The notes: a model not told the origin generated them from the sequence alone. Shown: positions 1-6,788, counted from the first letter of the stretch. The stretch: 64,000 bases of DNA from Agathobaculum sp. NTUH-O15-33 (GCF_033193315.1 NZ_CP136187.1:1922001-1986000); one strand, 5' to 3'. A program made the numbers and translations.

Positions 1-34
1 CAATAGCAACACCTGCGGCTGCGGTTGCAAATAA
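1..34 (+). CDS. C-terminal tail of a tiny Cys/Gly-rich protein (partial)
   Basis: Only the last ten codons are in the window. They read NSNTCGCGCK followed by TAA, in the frame that starts at base 2, and a strong terminator follows directly. The ending closely resembles that of the interrupted small gene at 3547/5784-5924, which ends in CGCGCC, so the two are probably paralogues of a short membrane-plus-cysteine-cluster family. The function is unknown. The call rests on composition, the clean stop codon and the terminator. Confidence 0.5.
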   Translation, partial: NSNTCGCGCK

Positions 35-50
35 CCGATCGATCGCATAA

Positions 51-78
51 AAGAAGGGCGCTTAGGCGCCCTTCTTTT
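51..78 (+). terminator. Rho-independent terminator
   Basis: An 11-bp perfect stem (51-61 with 66-76) and a TTAG loop end in a short T run. It terminates the tiny Cys-rich gene that ends at 34. Confidence 0.85.
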
Positions 79-153
79 CGTACAGATCCATGTCAGGCAT
101 GTTCGGCCGATCCTTCGCATACAGTATAACAGACTGTGCGGGGGAGGGCGATC

Positions 154-711
154 ATGAAAGAGGAAAAAAGTGTGGTCTACACGCTGATTCTGGGCGTTTG
201 TATGCTGCTTTGCCTGCTGCTCATTGGCAAAATGCTGCTGCAACAGCCGGTACGGCAGCCTGCTGAACCGCCGGAGGAGGAAGGGGAGGATGAGCAGGTG
301 GAATTACAGCTCAGCGAGAATGATTTAGGGGCGCTGATCAGCGAAGCGCTGCCGCTTACGCCTGATGCAATGACCGTGCGCATTGGCGCGCATGCAACGG
401 TAGAGGTGAGCGCCAGCGTATCCAAGCAGGCGCTGACAGATAGCGGGCTGGACGCCGGCATGCTGCGCACTGCCGCTATGTTTTTGCCCGATCCGTGCAA
501 GCTGTACGGCTCTTGGCAAGTCTCGGTAAAGGACGGTGCGCTGTGCCTCGCCGCAACGCGTGCCGAGATCGCGGGTATCGCGCTGCCCGATCAGGTTGTA
601 TCCTCTTTTACGAATTCCTTGGCCGAAACGGTCAATCAAAAGCTGGCGGATTGGGGACTGTCCGTCAACGAGATCGCAAGCGAAAACGGCTGTCTGCTGT
701 TCAGACCATAA
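154..711 (+). CDS. Membrane-anchored conserved protein of unknown function (YpmS/DUF2140-like?)
   Basis: A 185-residue protein. I start it at ATG 154 because a GGGGGAGGG ribosome binding site lies just upstream; the in-frame GTG at 136 would overlap that site. Residues about 8-31 form one hydrophobic helix, followed by an acidic/Pro linker (about 35-50) and a soluble domain of alternating strands and helices that begins LQLSENDLGALISEAL. One anchor followed by an extracytoplasmic domain, with this opening segment, recalls the YpmS (DUF2140) family. That resemblance is weak and no function is inferred. It stands alone between two terminators and converges on the NlpC/P60 gene. Confidence 0.7.
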   Translation: MKEEKSVVYTLILGVCMLLCLLLIGKMLLQQPVRQPAEPPEEEGEDEQVELQLSENDLGALISEALPLTPDAMTVRIGAHATVEVSASVSKQALTDSGLDAGMLRTAAMFLPDPCKLYGSWQVSVKDGALCLAATRAEIAGIALPDQVVSSFTNSLAETVNQKLADWGLSVNEIASENGCLLFRP

Positions 712-724
712 TGTGCAGCCGCAA

Positions 725-756
725 AAAGAGCCTTCCTACGAATAGGAAGGCTCTTT
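725..756 (+). terminator. Bidirectional terminator between convergent genes
   Basis: A 14-bp perfect stem (725-738 with 743-756) has A-rich and T-rich flanks, so it can act in both directions. It lies between the plus-strand gene ending at 711 and the minus-strand gene ending at 767. Confidence 0.85.
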
Positions 757-766
757 GGTATGCCAT

Positions 767-1687
767 TTAATCGTTGATCACGCGGCCGCCGCCTTGGAAA
801 CGGGAGGCGTATGTACCGGAAAGCGATTCGTATTTGACAACGTCGCCGGTGTGGGGGGAGTGGATGAACTGATCGTCGCCCACATAGATGCCGACATGGC
901 TGATCGAATATTCGCTTGCGCCGAAGAAGACCAGATCGCCGGGAAGCAATTCTTCACGTTCCACATGTTCGATCGCATCAAACTGGGACTGCGCGACGCG
1001 CGGGATCGATCCGACGGTGTTGTTAAAAACATAAGAGGTAAAGCCGGAGCAGTCAAAGCCGCTCGGTGTGGAGCCGCCGTAAACATAGGGCGTACCGAGG
1101 AACTGGGCCGCATAGTCTAGCACTTCGCCGCGCTGCGCGTTATCACCCGTATAGGATACTTTCGCTGCGGTGGGCTCGTTCGTTTTTGTTTCTTCCGGGT
1201 CCGAGGCAGCCTGAGCGCCGCCAAAGGTTAGATAATCGGGGTGCACATAGCCTGTCCGCCCGTTAAAGCTTACTTTGTACCAACCGCTGTACACGCCCAG
1301 CACGCTGACCGTGCTGCCGTTTTTCATGGTGGTGAGCACTTTTGCGGACATGTTTGGCTGCTCGCGCAGATTAACCGTGGTATCGCACGCGATCCGGCCG
1401 GAGCCAAGGTTAAAATCGCTGTTCGGAGCGCCGGTCAGGAACTCGCCGCTGACATAGCCCTCTTTACCGCCGACCGCGACCTTGAACCAGCTGTTGCTGT
1501 TATTGATAACGGCGACCTTGGTGCCGTTCGGAAGCGTGGTGATGATATCGCCGCCGGGAGCGGAACGCAGATAAAGCGAATCCGCCTTTACCTGCGCGGG
1601 GTAGAGCGCAAACGCGCTCGGCAAAAGCATGGAAGCGGCAAGCGCCGCAGAAATCATCATGCGAGAAAGTCGTTTAGAAAATTTCAT
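767..1687 (-). CDS. Secreted SH3b-SH3b-NlpC/P60 cell-wall endopeptidase
   Basis: A 306-residue secreted peptidoglycan hydrolase. The start is ATG 1687, preceded by GGAGG; a 30-codon upstream extension of the frame has no signal peptide and overlaps the preceding gene. Residues 1-25 are a signal peptide (MKFSKRL...SAFA). Two bacterial SH3 repeats follow (about 34-90 and 100-160), then a Thr/Ala/Glu linker and a C40 peptidase domain (about 190-306). The catalytic cysteine lies in FDCSGFTSYVF, the histidine in SHVGIYVG, with a third polar residue near FIHSP. This family cuts gamma-D-Glu-diamino-acid bonds in wall peptides. It is probably co-transcribed with the 99-residue gene 32 bp upstream. 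Confidence 0.92.
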   Translation of the reverse strand: MKFSKRLSRMMISAALAASMLLPSAFALYPAQVKADSLYLRSAPGGDIITTLPNGTKVAVINNSNSWFKVAVGGKEGYVSGEFLTGAPNSDFNLGSGRIACDTTVNLREQPNMSAKVLTTMKNGSTVSVLGVYSGWYKVSFNGRTGYVHPDYLTFGGAQAASDPEETKTNEPTAAKVSYTGDNAQRGEVLDYAAQFLGTPYVYGGSTPSGFDCSGFTSYVFNNTVGSIPRVAQSQFDAIEHVEREELLPGDLVFFGASEYSISHVGIYVGDDQFIHSPHTGDVVKYESLSGTYASRFQGGGRVIND

Positions 1688-1719
1688 TGGGTCAAACCTC
1701 CGTTTCGCGTACAGCCGGT

Positions 1720-2019
1720 TTACTTGCTGCCCAGAGCGCGGTTCAGCCAGATCGAGGCTATATCCATAGCGGCCCAAAGGCTGTCCTTCTCCGTTTTCTT
1801 CACGATCCGTTCCTTGATACGAACGTTGGGATCGGTCTGCTGCAGCTGCACGGAAACGCGCTTTGCAAGAGGCATACCCTTCATATCGCCGGATTCGAGG
1901 ATCTGCATCATAATAATATGAGAATCGCTCATGCTGCCATAATAGATGATGTTTTCCTTGCGCATCAGCGGGTGGCCTTTATATTGAAGAAGATCGGTGT
2001 TCTTTGCAGTGGTCGGCAT
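1720..2019 (-). CDS. Conserved hypothetical protein (99 aa)
   Basis: The start codon at 2019 follows an AAAGGAG site. The protein begins MPTTAKNTDLLQYKGHPLMR, has IIYYGSMSD and a central LES-x-DMKGMPLAKRVSVQL stretch, and ends in a helical segment. It has no signal peptide or membrane helix. I recall similar short proteins in other Clostridia, but no function is known to me. A consensus sigma-A promoter at 2077-2105 reads into it, and the downstream NlpC/P60 gene is only 32 bp away, so the two probably form an operon. Confidence 0.75.
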   Translation of the reverse strand: MPTTAKNTDLLQYKGHPLMRKENIIYYGSMSDSHIIMMQILESGDMKGMPLAKRVSVQLQQTDPNVRIKERIVKKTEKDSLWAAMDIASIWLNRALGSK

Positions 2020-2036
2020 ATTGGCACTCCTTTATA

Positions 2037-2066
2037 GTTACAAAACGGTTACATTTCAAAGTTACA
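2037..2066 (-). repeat. Three GTTACA direct repeats downstream of a promoter
   Basis: GTTACA occurs at 2037-2042, 2048-2053 and 2061-2066, spaced 11 and 13 bp, roughly one helical turn. They lie between the minus-strand promoter at 2077-2105 and the start codon at 2019, where a regulator could block transcription. They may be a short iterated operator; no bound protein can be named. Confidence 0.35.
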
Positions 2067-2076
2067 TTATGGAAAC

Positions 2077-2105
2077 AGTATACCACGTGATGGGCGATTT
2101 GTCAA
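2077..2105 (-). promoter_or_regulatory. Sigma-A promoter for the 1720-2019 / 767-1687 pair
   Basis: On the minus strand TTGACA (2100-2105) and TATACT (2077-2082) are separated by exactly 17 bp, with TG one base upstream of the -10 box. A near-perfect vegetative promoter. Confidence 0.85.
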
Positions 2106-2122
2106 ATTGTATTTCGGAAACA

Positions 2123-2151
2123 TTGGATTTTTGCGCATTTTGTGTTATAAT
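2123..2151 (+). promoter_or_regulatory. Extended -10 promoter for mtaB
   Basis: TG-T-TATAAT (TATAAT at 2146-2151) with a weak -35 TTGGAT (2123-2128) and a 17-bp spacer, about 43 bp upstream of the mtaB start at 2194. Confidence 0.6.
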
Positions 2152-2193
2152 GCGATACAAAACACCAAGTTTCGTTATATTGGGAGACATACC

Positions 2194-3477
2194 ATGAAAT
2201 TTGCTTTCCACACGCTCGGCTGCAAAGTCAACTTATTTGAAACGCAGGCGCTGATGCAGCTTGCCGCCGAACGCGGGCATGAGATCGTCGATCAGGGGGC
2301 GGACGCGGTAATCGTCAACACCTGCACGGTGACCGCTGTGTCCGATCATAAAAACATCCGGGCTTTTCATAAGCTGCGGCGCGATAATCCGGACGCCGTG
2401 ATCGCCGCCTGCGGCTGCTTCGCCCAGCTTGAACCCGAGCGCGTACGCGCGAGCGGAGAGATCGATCTGATCTGCGGAACGCGCGAGCGCGCGGCTATCC
2501 TCCGTCAGTGCGAGCAGGCGGTCTGCGGCCATGTGGAGCCTGCGGCCATGCATACAGATGAACGCTTTGAAGTTCTGCCGGCCGGCGTACCGCGCGGCAG
2601 AACGCGCGCCCTGTTAAAAATCGAGGATGGCTGCGATAACTTTTGCGCTTACTGTATCATTCCCTATGCGCGCGGCAGGGTGCGTTCGATGCCGCCGGAG
2701 CGGGTGGAAAGCGAGGTAAACCGGCTGCAAACGCTTGGCGTGCACGAGATCGTGCTCACCGGTATCGAGCTTTCCTCTTATGGACGTGACCTATCGAAGG
2801 ATATATCGCTCGTACCATTGCTGCGCTCGCTTCTTGGGGCGCATCCCGGCCTGCGTTTTCGCCTTGGGTCGCTCGATCCACGCACGGCAGATCAAGCTTT
2901 TTGCGACGAGCTTTCCGGGTACGACAATCTCGCCCGGCACTTCCATTTGTCCCTGCAAAGCGGCTGCGACAGCGTGCTGCAACGGATGAACCGGAAATAT
3001 GATACGGCGCTTTTTCATCAAAACGTATCATCTCTGCGCCGCGCTTTTCCGGACTGCTCGATTACGACCGACCTGATCGTCGGCTTTCCCGGCGAGACCG
3101 AGGCGGAATTTCAAGAAACGCTGACTTTTTTGGAGCGCTGCGCCTTTGCCTCCGTGCACGTTTTCCCCTATTCACGCCGCGCCGGTACGCGTGCGGATCA
3201 AATGGAGGGACAGGTGCCGCAGCCGGTCAAGGAAGCGCGCGCCGCACGCGCCAAAGCGCTGGCGGAGCAGCTCAGCGAGCGTTACCGCGCGGGGTTTGTT
3301 GGGCGTGCGCTTTCCGTCCTGCCGGAGCATCCCGTTCCCAGCGGCCTGTGGGCCTGCCACAGCAGTTTTTCCTTTCCCGTCTATCTATCCGGCGGCGGGC
3401 TGTCCAAAAACACTCCGGTCTCAGCGCGTATCACCGAATTATACCGCGACGGCCTACGCGCAGAAAAAATATTATGA
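2194..3477 (+). CDS. mtaB: tRNA N6-threonylcarbamoyladenosine(37) methylthiotransferase MtaB
   Basis: A 427-residue radical SAM methylthiotransferase that converts t6A37 to ms2t6A37 in tRNAs reading ANN codons. The start is ATG 2194 after GGGAG; the upstream in-frame extension lies across the promoter. The N-terminal cluster-binding domain supplies FHTLGCKVN, NTCTVT and AACGCFAQ cysteines. The radical SAM motif is CDNFCAYC, followed by IIPYARGRVRS. The C-terminal part is a shortened TRAM-like segment. HTLGCKVNLFE separates MtaB from the MiaB encoded at 62349. It is monocistronic, ending 69 bp before the interrupted small gene. Confidence 0.93.
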   Translation: MKFAFHTLGCKVNLFETQALMQLAAERGHEIVDQGADAVIVNTCTVTAVSDHKNIRAFHKLRRDNPDAVIAACGCFAQLEPERVRASGEIDLICGTRERAAILRQCEQAVCGHVEPAAMHTDERFEVLPAGVPRGRTRALLKIEDGCDNFCAYCIIPYARGRVRSMPPERVESEVNRLQTLGVHEIVLTGIELSSYGRDLSKDISLVPLLRSLLGAHPGLRFRLGSLDPRTADQAFCDELSGYDNLARHFHLSLQSGCDSVLQRMNRKYDTALFHQNVSSLRRAFPDCSITTDLIVGFPGETEAEFQETLTFLERCAFASVHVFPYSRRAGTRADQMEGQVPQPVKEARAARAKALAEQLSERYRAGFVGRALSVLPEHPVPSGLWACHSSFSFPVYLSGGGLSKNTPVSARITELYRDGLRAEKIL

Positions 3478-3487
3478 GCGATTAGGC

Positions 3488-3514
3488 ACATATCTCTGTT
3501 TCCGACCATAGGAT
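3488..3514 (+). promoter_or_regulatory. Possible sporulation-type (SigK/SigE-like) promoter for the interrupted small gene
   Basis: AC (3488-3489), 17 bp, then CATAGGAT (3507-3514) matches the AC - 16/17 bp - CATAnnnT pattern of mother-cell sigma-K promoters, and ACATATCT overlaps a sigma-E-like -35. It ends 32 bp before ATG 3547. The motif is short enough to arise by chance. Confidence 0.3.
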
Positions 3515-3546
3515 GAAGTGAAATCTTTGATAGGAGGAAATAACTT

Positions 3547-3591
3547 ATGTGTTCTTCTAATGGTCTTTGGGGCGAAAATAACTGGTGGTGA
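3547..3591 (+). pseudogene. 5' fragment of a tiny Cys-rich membrane protein gene, interrupted by the integrative element
   Basis: ATG 3547 has a consensus AGGAGG site (3532-3537) nine bases upstream. The frame reads MCSSNGLWGENNWW and then meets TGA created by the left junction of the element. The 3' part continues at 5784. Joining 3547-3579 to 5784-5924 gives a 57-residue protein: Met-Cys-polar start, NWWW, a short hydrophobic helix (IIIVIILIWI), CCC, then Gly/Asn/Cys repeats ending CGCGCC. Perfect frame retention across the 11-bp repeat is the evidence that this was one gene. The function of such proteins is unknown; small cysteine-rich proteins are common in spore or envelope layers of Clostridia. 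Confidence 0.75.
3580..3590 (+). other. attL core of the integrative element
   Basis: AACTGGTGGTG, identical to 5784-5794. On its left is host coding sequence; on its right is element DNA beginning AACTATAATC. The core encodes NWW plus the first two bases of the next codon, which is why excision preserves the frame. Confidence 0.75.
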
Positions 3592-3600
3592 ACTATAATC

Positions 3601-3644
3601 AAAAAGCGCGTAGAGCCTGCTCGGTCAAGGCTTACGCGCTTTTT
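3601..3644 (-). terminator. Terminator at the left end of the element
   Basis: A 12-bp perfect stem (3601-3612 with 3633-3644), flanked by A and T runs, ends the integrase transcript. It also faces any transcript entering from the interrupted gene. Confidence 0.75.
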
Positions 3645-3675
3645 CTTTTCATAGGATCGTACCAAATTCGTACGG

Positions 3676-4728
3676 TTAGGTGAGTGCGCTGAGTTGGGCG
3701 GCCACATCGGCCTGCTTGTTGGGGTAAAGATGGCTGTATATGCGAAGGGTGGTATCCACGCTGTCGTGGCCAAGGCGCTCGGCGATCAGGAGTGGCGAGC
3801 AGCCCATTTCAATCAGCATGGAAGCGTGACTATGCCGCAGGTCATGCACGCGAATGGCGGGCGTCTGTGCGCGCGCCGCATAGCGTTTGATAGCGGCGGA
3901 AACGAAACCTGGCGAACGGTGAAACAGTTTATCCTTTTGGGAGGGCTTATATAAGCCCTCGATATAAGCGCGCAGCCCATCGCAAAGCGGACCGGGCAGG
4001 GTGACGGTTCGGTTGCTGTTCTCCGTTTTGGGAGACGTTACGACGTCCAGACCATGGCGGCGGTCTAGTGTTTTGGTGATCGATACGGTCTTACGGTCGA
4101 GATCGATATCGGATACAGTCAGGGCGAGGCACTCGCCGCGACGCATACCCGTCCAAAACAAAATTTCATAGATCATACGAAGCTCGGGATCGTCCACGCC
4201 GGCGATGACCTTGCGGTACTGCTCCAGCGTCCAAAATTGCATGACCTTAGCGTCGCGCTTGCCCATACGCGGTTCCTTGCGGCAAGGGTTAAGTGATAGG
4301 CCGTAATAGCGCTCGGCAAAGGCGAATAGCGCGGCCAAATCATTATTGATGGTGCGCAGATAGGTGCTGCTGAAGTTCTGCCGCATCATTTGGTTTTGCC
4401 ACTGATGGATCATGAGCGGTGTGATCGAGCCGACGGGGATATCGCCAAAGGTAGGTAAGATCTTATCCCTAAAAATATGCCGTTTTTTGATGATCGTTGC
4501 TTCCTTGAGGCGCGTTTCGCAGGAGGCAAGGTAAAGCTCATACATGCTGCGAAAGGTCATATTGCAGCTGCCGCCGTGCTGTTTGGCGTAGGCATCCTCG
4601 TATTTCTTAGCGTCCGACTGGCGGGCAAAGCCCTCCTTCTTTTTGCGGTGCACGGCGCCGAATGCGTCACGGTAATAAAAGGACGCATACCACCGGCCAC
4701 TGCCGTCGGTCATTTTCTTTACGGACAT
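3676..4728 (-). CDS. int: Tyrosine-type site-specific integrase
   Basis: A 350-residue integrase. I start it at ATG 4728 (MSVKKMTDGSGRWYASF) behind GAGAGGGG; 71 further upstream codons cover the promoter region and show no protein-like pattern. It has an AP2-like arm-binding N-terminus (GSGRWYASFYYRD...), a SAM-like core-binding domain (about 60-160), and the catalytic fold with Arg near 194 (TGMRRGECLAL), HxxR near 293-296 (HDLRHSHAS) and the nucleophile Tyr near 330 (TTLRIYSH). The full catalytic set is present, so it should be active. It points toward attL, as usual for integrases lying next to their attachment site. Confidence 0.93.
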   Translation of the reverse strand: MSVKKMTDGSGRWYASFYYRDAFGAVHRKKKEGFARQSDAKKYEDAYAKQHGGSCNMTFRSMYELYLASCETRLKEATIIKKRHIFRDKILPTFGDIPVGSITPLMIHQWQNQMMRQNFSSTYLRTINNDLAALFAFAERYYGLSLNPCRKEPRMGKRDAKVMQFWTLEQYRKVIAGVDDPELRMIYEILFWTGMRRGECLALTVSDIDLDRKTVSITKTLDRRHGLDVVTSPKTENSNRTVTLPGPLCDGLRAYIEGLYKPSQKDKLFHRSPGFVSAAIKRYAARAQTPAIRVHDLRHSHASMLIEMGCSPLLIAERLGHDSVDTTLRIYSHLYPNKQADVAAQLSALT

Positions 4729-4911
4729 ACGAAACCCCTCTCTAATATCATAAACTGTTCTGAAAATTGTATGATTGGGGCAGGGAAAAGTAGTCCGCAA
4801 GGATTTGCTTCCGCAGGATCTCGTCCGGCGGCAATGTAATTTTTTTGCATACGCGTACGAAAAAGGACAACCCGCGACAGCATAAGATAAAACAAAGCAG
4901 GAGGCGATTGA

Positions 4912-5079
4912 ATGGAGCTGATCGATGTCAAAGAAGTTCAAAAAGTACTCGGCGGTATTGGAAAAAGCAAAGCGTATGAAATTATGCAGCAGCTGAATCA
5001 GGAACTAGAGCAAAAAGGATACCTTGTCATTCGCGGCAAAGTGCCGCGCGGGTATTTGGAAGAGCGATTTCATAAATAG
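4912..5079 (+). CDS. Small excisionase-like DNA-binding protein
   Basis: A 55-residue protein, MELIDVKEVQKVLGG..., with an AGGAGG site 9 bases before ATG 4912. The pattern DVKEVQKVLG...SKAYEIMQQLNQELEQKG is a helix-turn-helix seen in small proteins beside phage and ICE integrases in Firmicutes; the basic VRGKVPRGYLEERF tail is also typical. It is divergent from the integrase across a 180-bp intergenic segment. A role as recombination directionality factor is inferred from position and size. It is followed by a strong terminator. Confidence 0.75.
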   Translation: MELIDVKEVQKVLGGIGKSKAYEIMQQLNQELEQKGYLVIRGKVPRGYLEERFHK

Positions 5080-5140
5080 ATGGGAACGGCGGATCCGCAT
5101 AAAGGTAAGAGCTAACCAAACGAAAATTTTCACCAAAATA

Positions 5141-5189
5141 AAGCGCGCCGGACGCTCTGCTGTATGCGATGCGTCCGGCGCGCTTTTGG
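5141..5189 (+). terminator. Strong terminator after the excisionase-like gene
   Basis: A 15-bp perfect G+C-rich stem (5141-5155 with 5171-5185) ends in TTTT. It insulates the excisionase-like gene from the repressor. Confidence 0.88.
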
Positions 5190-5203
5190 TACTATAAATA
5201 GCC

Positions 5204-5219
5204 AAGTATTTGGATACTT
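5204..5219 (+). promoter_or_regulatory. Candidate operator of the element's XRE repressor
   Basis: A perfect palindrome AAGTAT-TTGG-ATACTT lies 54 bp upstream of the XRE gene. Its position and symmetry suit binding by the adjacent dimeric repressor. It is A+T-rich relative to its surroundings. Confidence 0.45.
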
Positions 5220-5272
5220 AGCAATATTCTCCAAAATGCGATAAGATGCTCCTTACAAAAGGAGGTATCCCA

Positions 5273-5653
5273 ATGCTAGAAGAACTGATTTGCACATCGA
5301 TGGCCAGAACCCGAAAAAGATTGGATCTGAAACAGAACCAGATCGAGGTCAAGGCGGAAATGGCGGAAGGGAATTATGGCAAGTATGAACGAGGAGAGAT
5401 GAATCCGACGCTTTCTACCGTATGGAGGATCGAGCAGGCGCTTTCATTGCCACGCTATACGCTATTTAATGAAAACGCCGGAATAGAGGGGGCGGAACCT
5501 TGCTATGAAACACTCAATCGCTTTGCCCGTCACAATATTTTTGTGGATGACGATACGCCGGATACCGAGCCGTCCCCGCTGCTGGACCTTGTGAGCGATG
5601 CGCTGATCGAAAAGTTTACGCTTGAGGCCATAGAGCTTATGGCCGAAGAATGA
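5273..5653 (+). CDS. XRE-family transcriptional regulator of the element
   Basis: A 126-residue protein. The start is ATG 5273 behind AAAGGAGG, and a 9-codon in-frame extension would overlap that site. Residues about 3-65 form an XRE helix-turn-helix (RTRKRLDLKQNQIEVKAEMAEG...YGKYERGEMNPTLSTVWRIEQAL). The C-terminal half is acidic (DDDTPDTEPSPLLDLV...) and could be a sensor, protease-sensitive or oligomerisation region. By position it is the likely repressor that decides whether the excisionase-like gene and the integrase are expressed. A 130-bp noncoding segment with CGTAC-rich sequences separates it from attR. Confidence 0.85.
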   Translation: MLEELICTSMARTRKRLDLKQNQIEVKAEMAEGNYGKYERGEMNPTLSTVWRIEQALSLPRYTLFNENAGIEGAEPCYETLNRFARHNIFVDDDTPDTEPSPLLDLVSDALIEKFTLEAIELMAEE

Positions 5654-5783
5654 TCGACGGTGAGAGCGTACCGTTACCGTACTCCTCAAATAAGGAACGA
5701 GCGGTAAACTGCGTATAAACATTTACTTATCGGCTGTTTTAGCACAAGTTACCGCATTTTGGTACGAATCGGTATGTTTTTCA

Positions 5784-5794
5784 AACTGGTGGTG
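5784..5794 (+). other. attR core of the integrative element
   Basis: AACTGGTGGTG, the second copy of the 11-bp core. On its right the host gene resumes in frame with GATCATCATC. Confidence 0.75.
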
Positions 5795-5924
5795 GATCAT
5801 CATCGTGATCATCCTTATCTGGATCTGCTGCTGTGATCAGGGTGGTAGCTGCGGCTCGAACAATAATAACTGTGGCTGCGGCGGTTGCTGCGACAATAAT
5901 GGCTGCGGCTGTGGCTGCTGCTGA
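5784..5924 (+). pseudogene. 3' fragment of the interrupted tiny Cys-rich membrane protein gene
   Basis: An open frame of 46 codons without its own start: NWWW, hydrophobic IIIVIILIWI, CCC, then Asp/Gly/Asn/Cys repeats ending CGCGCC and TGA at 5922-5924. It has 15 cysteines in about 45 residues. No ATG, GTG or TTG lies in frame between the upstream stop near 5689 and this segment, which shows it is not an independent gene. It joins in frame to 3547-3579. Confidence 0.75.
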
Positions 5925-5959
5925 TCATCCCCACATACCCAGATAAATTTTCCTATGCG

Positions 5960-5995
5960 GCGGCGCGGCTTTTGGGCCGCGCCGCAGTTTTTTTT
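5960..5995 (+). terminator. Terminator of the interrupted small gene
   Basis: A 10-bp G+C stem (5960-5969 with 5976-5985) followed by an uninterrupted T run. Confidence 0.9.
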
Positions 5996-6014
5996 ATTTT
6001 TTTGAAATTTCCTC

Positions 6015-6043
6015 TTGCAAAAGTGAAAAAAATGGGTTAGAAT
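6015..6043 (+). promoter_or_regulatory. Sigma-A promoter of efp
   Basis: TTGCAA (6015-6020), 17 bp, TAGAAT (6038-6043), about 60 bp upstream of the efp start. Confidence 0.75.
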
Positions 6044-6104
6044 AAATAAGCGCTGTTCAGGGGAACAGCTTAACGAAGGATATTTCTTTTGGAGGAATTA
6101 CGAT

Positions 6105-6668
6105 ATGATTTCCGCAGGTGATTTTCGCAACGGCGTGACCTTTGAGATGGACGGCCAGGTGCAGCAGGTTGTTGAGTTCCAGCACGTTAAGCCGGGCAAG
6201 GGTGCAGCTTTTGTTCGCGTAAAAATGAAGAACGTCATCACCGGCGCGGTAACCGAACGTTCCTTCAACCCTACCGATAAATACGAGGAAGCTTTTGTGG
6301 AGCGCCGCGATATGCAGTACCTCTACAACGAAGGCGACCTGTACTACTTCATGGATAACGAATCCTACGAGCAGATCCCGATTAACAAGTCTACACTTGG
6401 CGACGGTTTCCGCTTTGTTAAGGAAAACGAGAATGTCAAGGTTTGCTCCTATAAGGGCAGCGTGTTTGCCGTAGAGCCGCCGCTGTTCGTTGAACTTGAG
6501 ATTACCGAGACCGATCCGGGCTTCAAGGGCAATACCGCGACTAACACACTCAAGCCCGCTATCGTTGAAACCGGCGCCAGCGTTCCGGTACCGCTTTTCC
6601 TCGAGACGGGCGACCGCATCAAAATTGATACCCGCACCGGCGAGTATCTTGAGCGCGCCAAGGGCTGA
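6105..6668 (+). CDS. efp: Elongation factor P
   Basis: A 187-residue EF-P, the usual length, with a GGAGG site. EF-P enters the ribosomal E site and relieves stalling at polyproline runs. Three beta-barrel domains are visible: a KOW-like N-terminal domain with the loop [13 protein letters not shown], a middle OB fold, and a C-terminal OB fold ending in [20 protein letters not shown]. The tip of domain I is the usual site of lysine modification, but no modification genes are in the window. A hairpin at about 6681-6702 follows, then tRNA-Val. Confidence 0.96.
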   Translation: MISAGDFRNGVTFEMDGQVQQVVEFQHVKPGKGAAFVRVKMKNVITGAVTERSFNPTDKYEEAFVERRDMQYLYNEGDLYYFMDNESYEQIPINKSTLGDGFRFVKENENVKVCSYKGSVFAVEPPLFVELEITETDPGFKGNTATNTLKPAIVETGASVPVPLFLETGDRIKIDTRTGEYLERAKG

Positions 6669-6709
6669 TCCGCACAAAATGGACGGTGTATTTTCGCCGT
6701 CCTTCCAAT

Positions 6710-6785
6710 GGACATTTAGCTCAGCTGGAAGAGCATCCGCTTGACGTGCGGAAGGTCGGCGGTTCGAACCCGTCAATGTCCACCA
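6710..6785 (+). tRNA. tRNA-Val (GAC)
   Basis: A complete cloverleaf with the CCA encoded. The acceptor stem GGACATT (6710-6716) pairs with AATGTCC (6775-6781); the D arm is GCTCAGCTGGAAGAGC, the anticodon loop TTGACGT with anticodon GAC (valine), and the T loop TTCGAAC. A terminator follows. Confidence 0.95.
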
Positions 6786-6788
6786 TAC

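Larger units (their letters stand above)
3580..5783. mobile_element. 2.2 kb integrative element inserted in a protein-coding gene
   Basis: The element spans from one copy of the 11-bp core to the base before the second copy, 2,204 bp in all. It carries a tyrosine integrase pointing at the left end, a divergent 55-residue excisionase-like protein and an XRE repressor, plus internal terminators, and no structural phage, replication or cargo genes. Inverted nine-base sequences CGTACCAAA (3658-3666) and TTTGGTACG (5758-5766) lie near the two ends and could be arm-type integrase sites. Excision between the cores would regenerate an intact small Cys-rich gene. The architecture resembles skin-type elements that interrupt sporulation genes, but here it is stripped down to recombination and control genes. 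Confidence 0.78.

Noticed and set aside
3547..3591. Reading the 14-codon MCSSNGLWGENNWW as a complete leader peptide
   Set aside because: The in-frame continuation at the second 11-bp repeat and the missing start codon there make an interrupted gene the simpler explanation.
4729..4941. Upstream extension of the integrase frame
   Set aside because: It would cover the divergent promoter region, lacks integrase-like sequence, and the internal ATG at 4728 has a ribosome binding site and a typical N-terminus.
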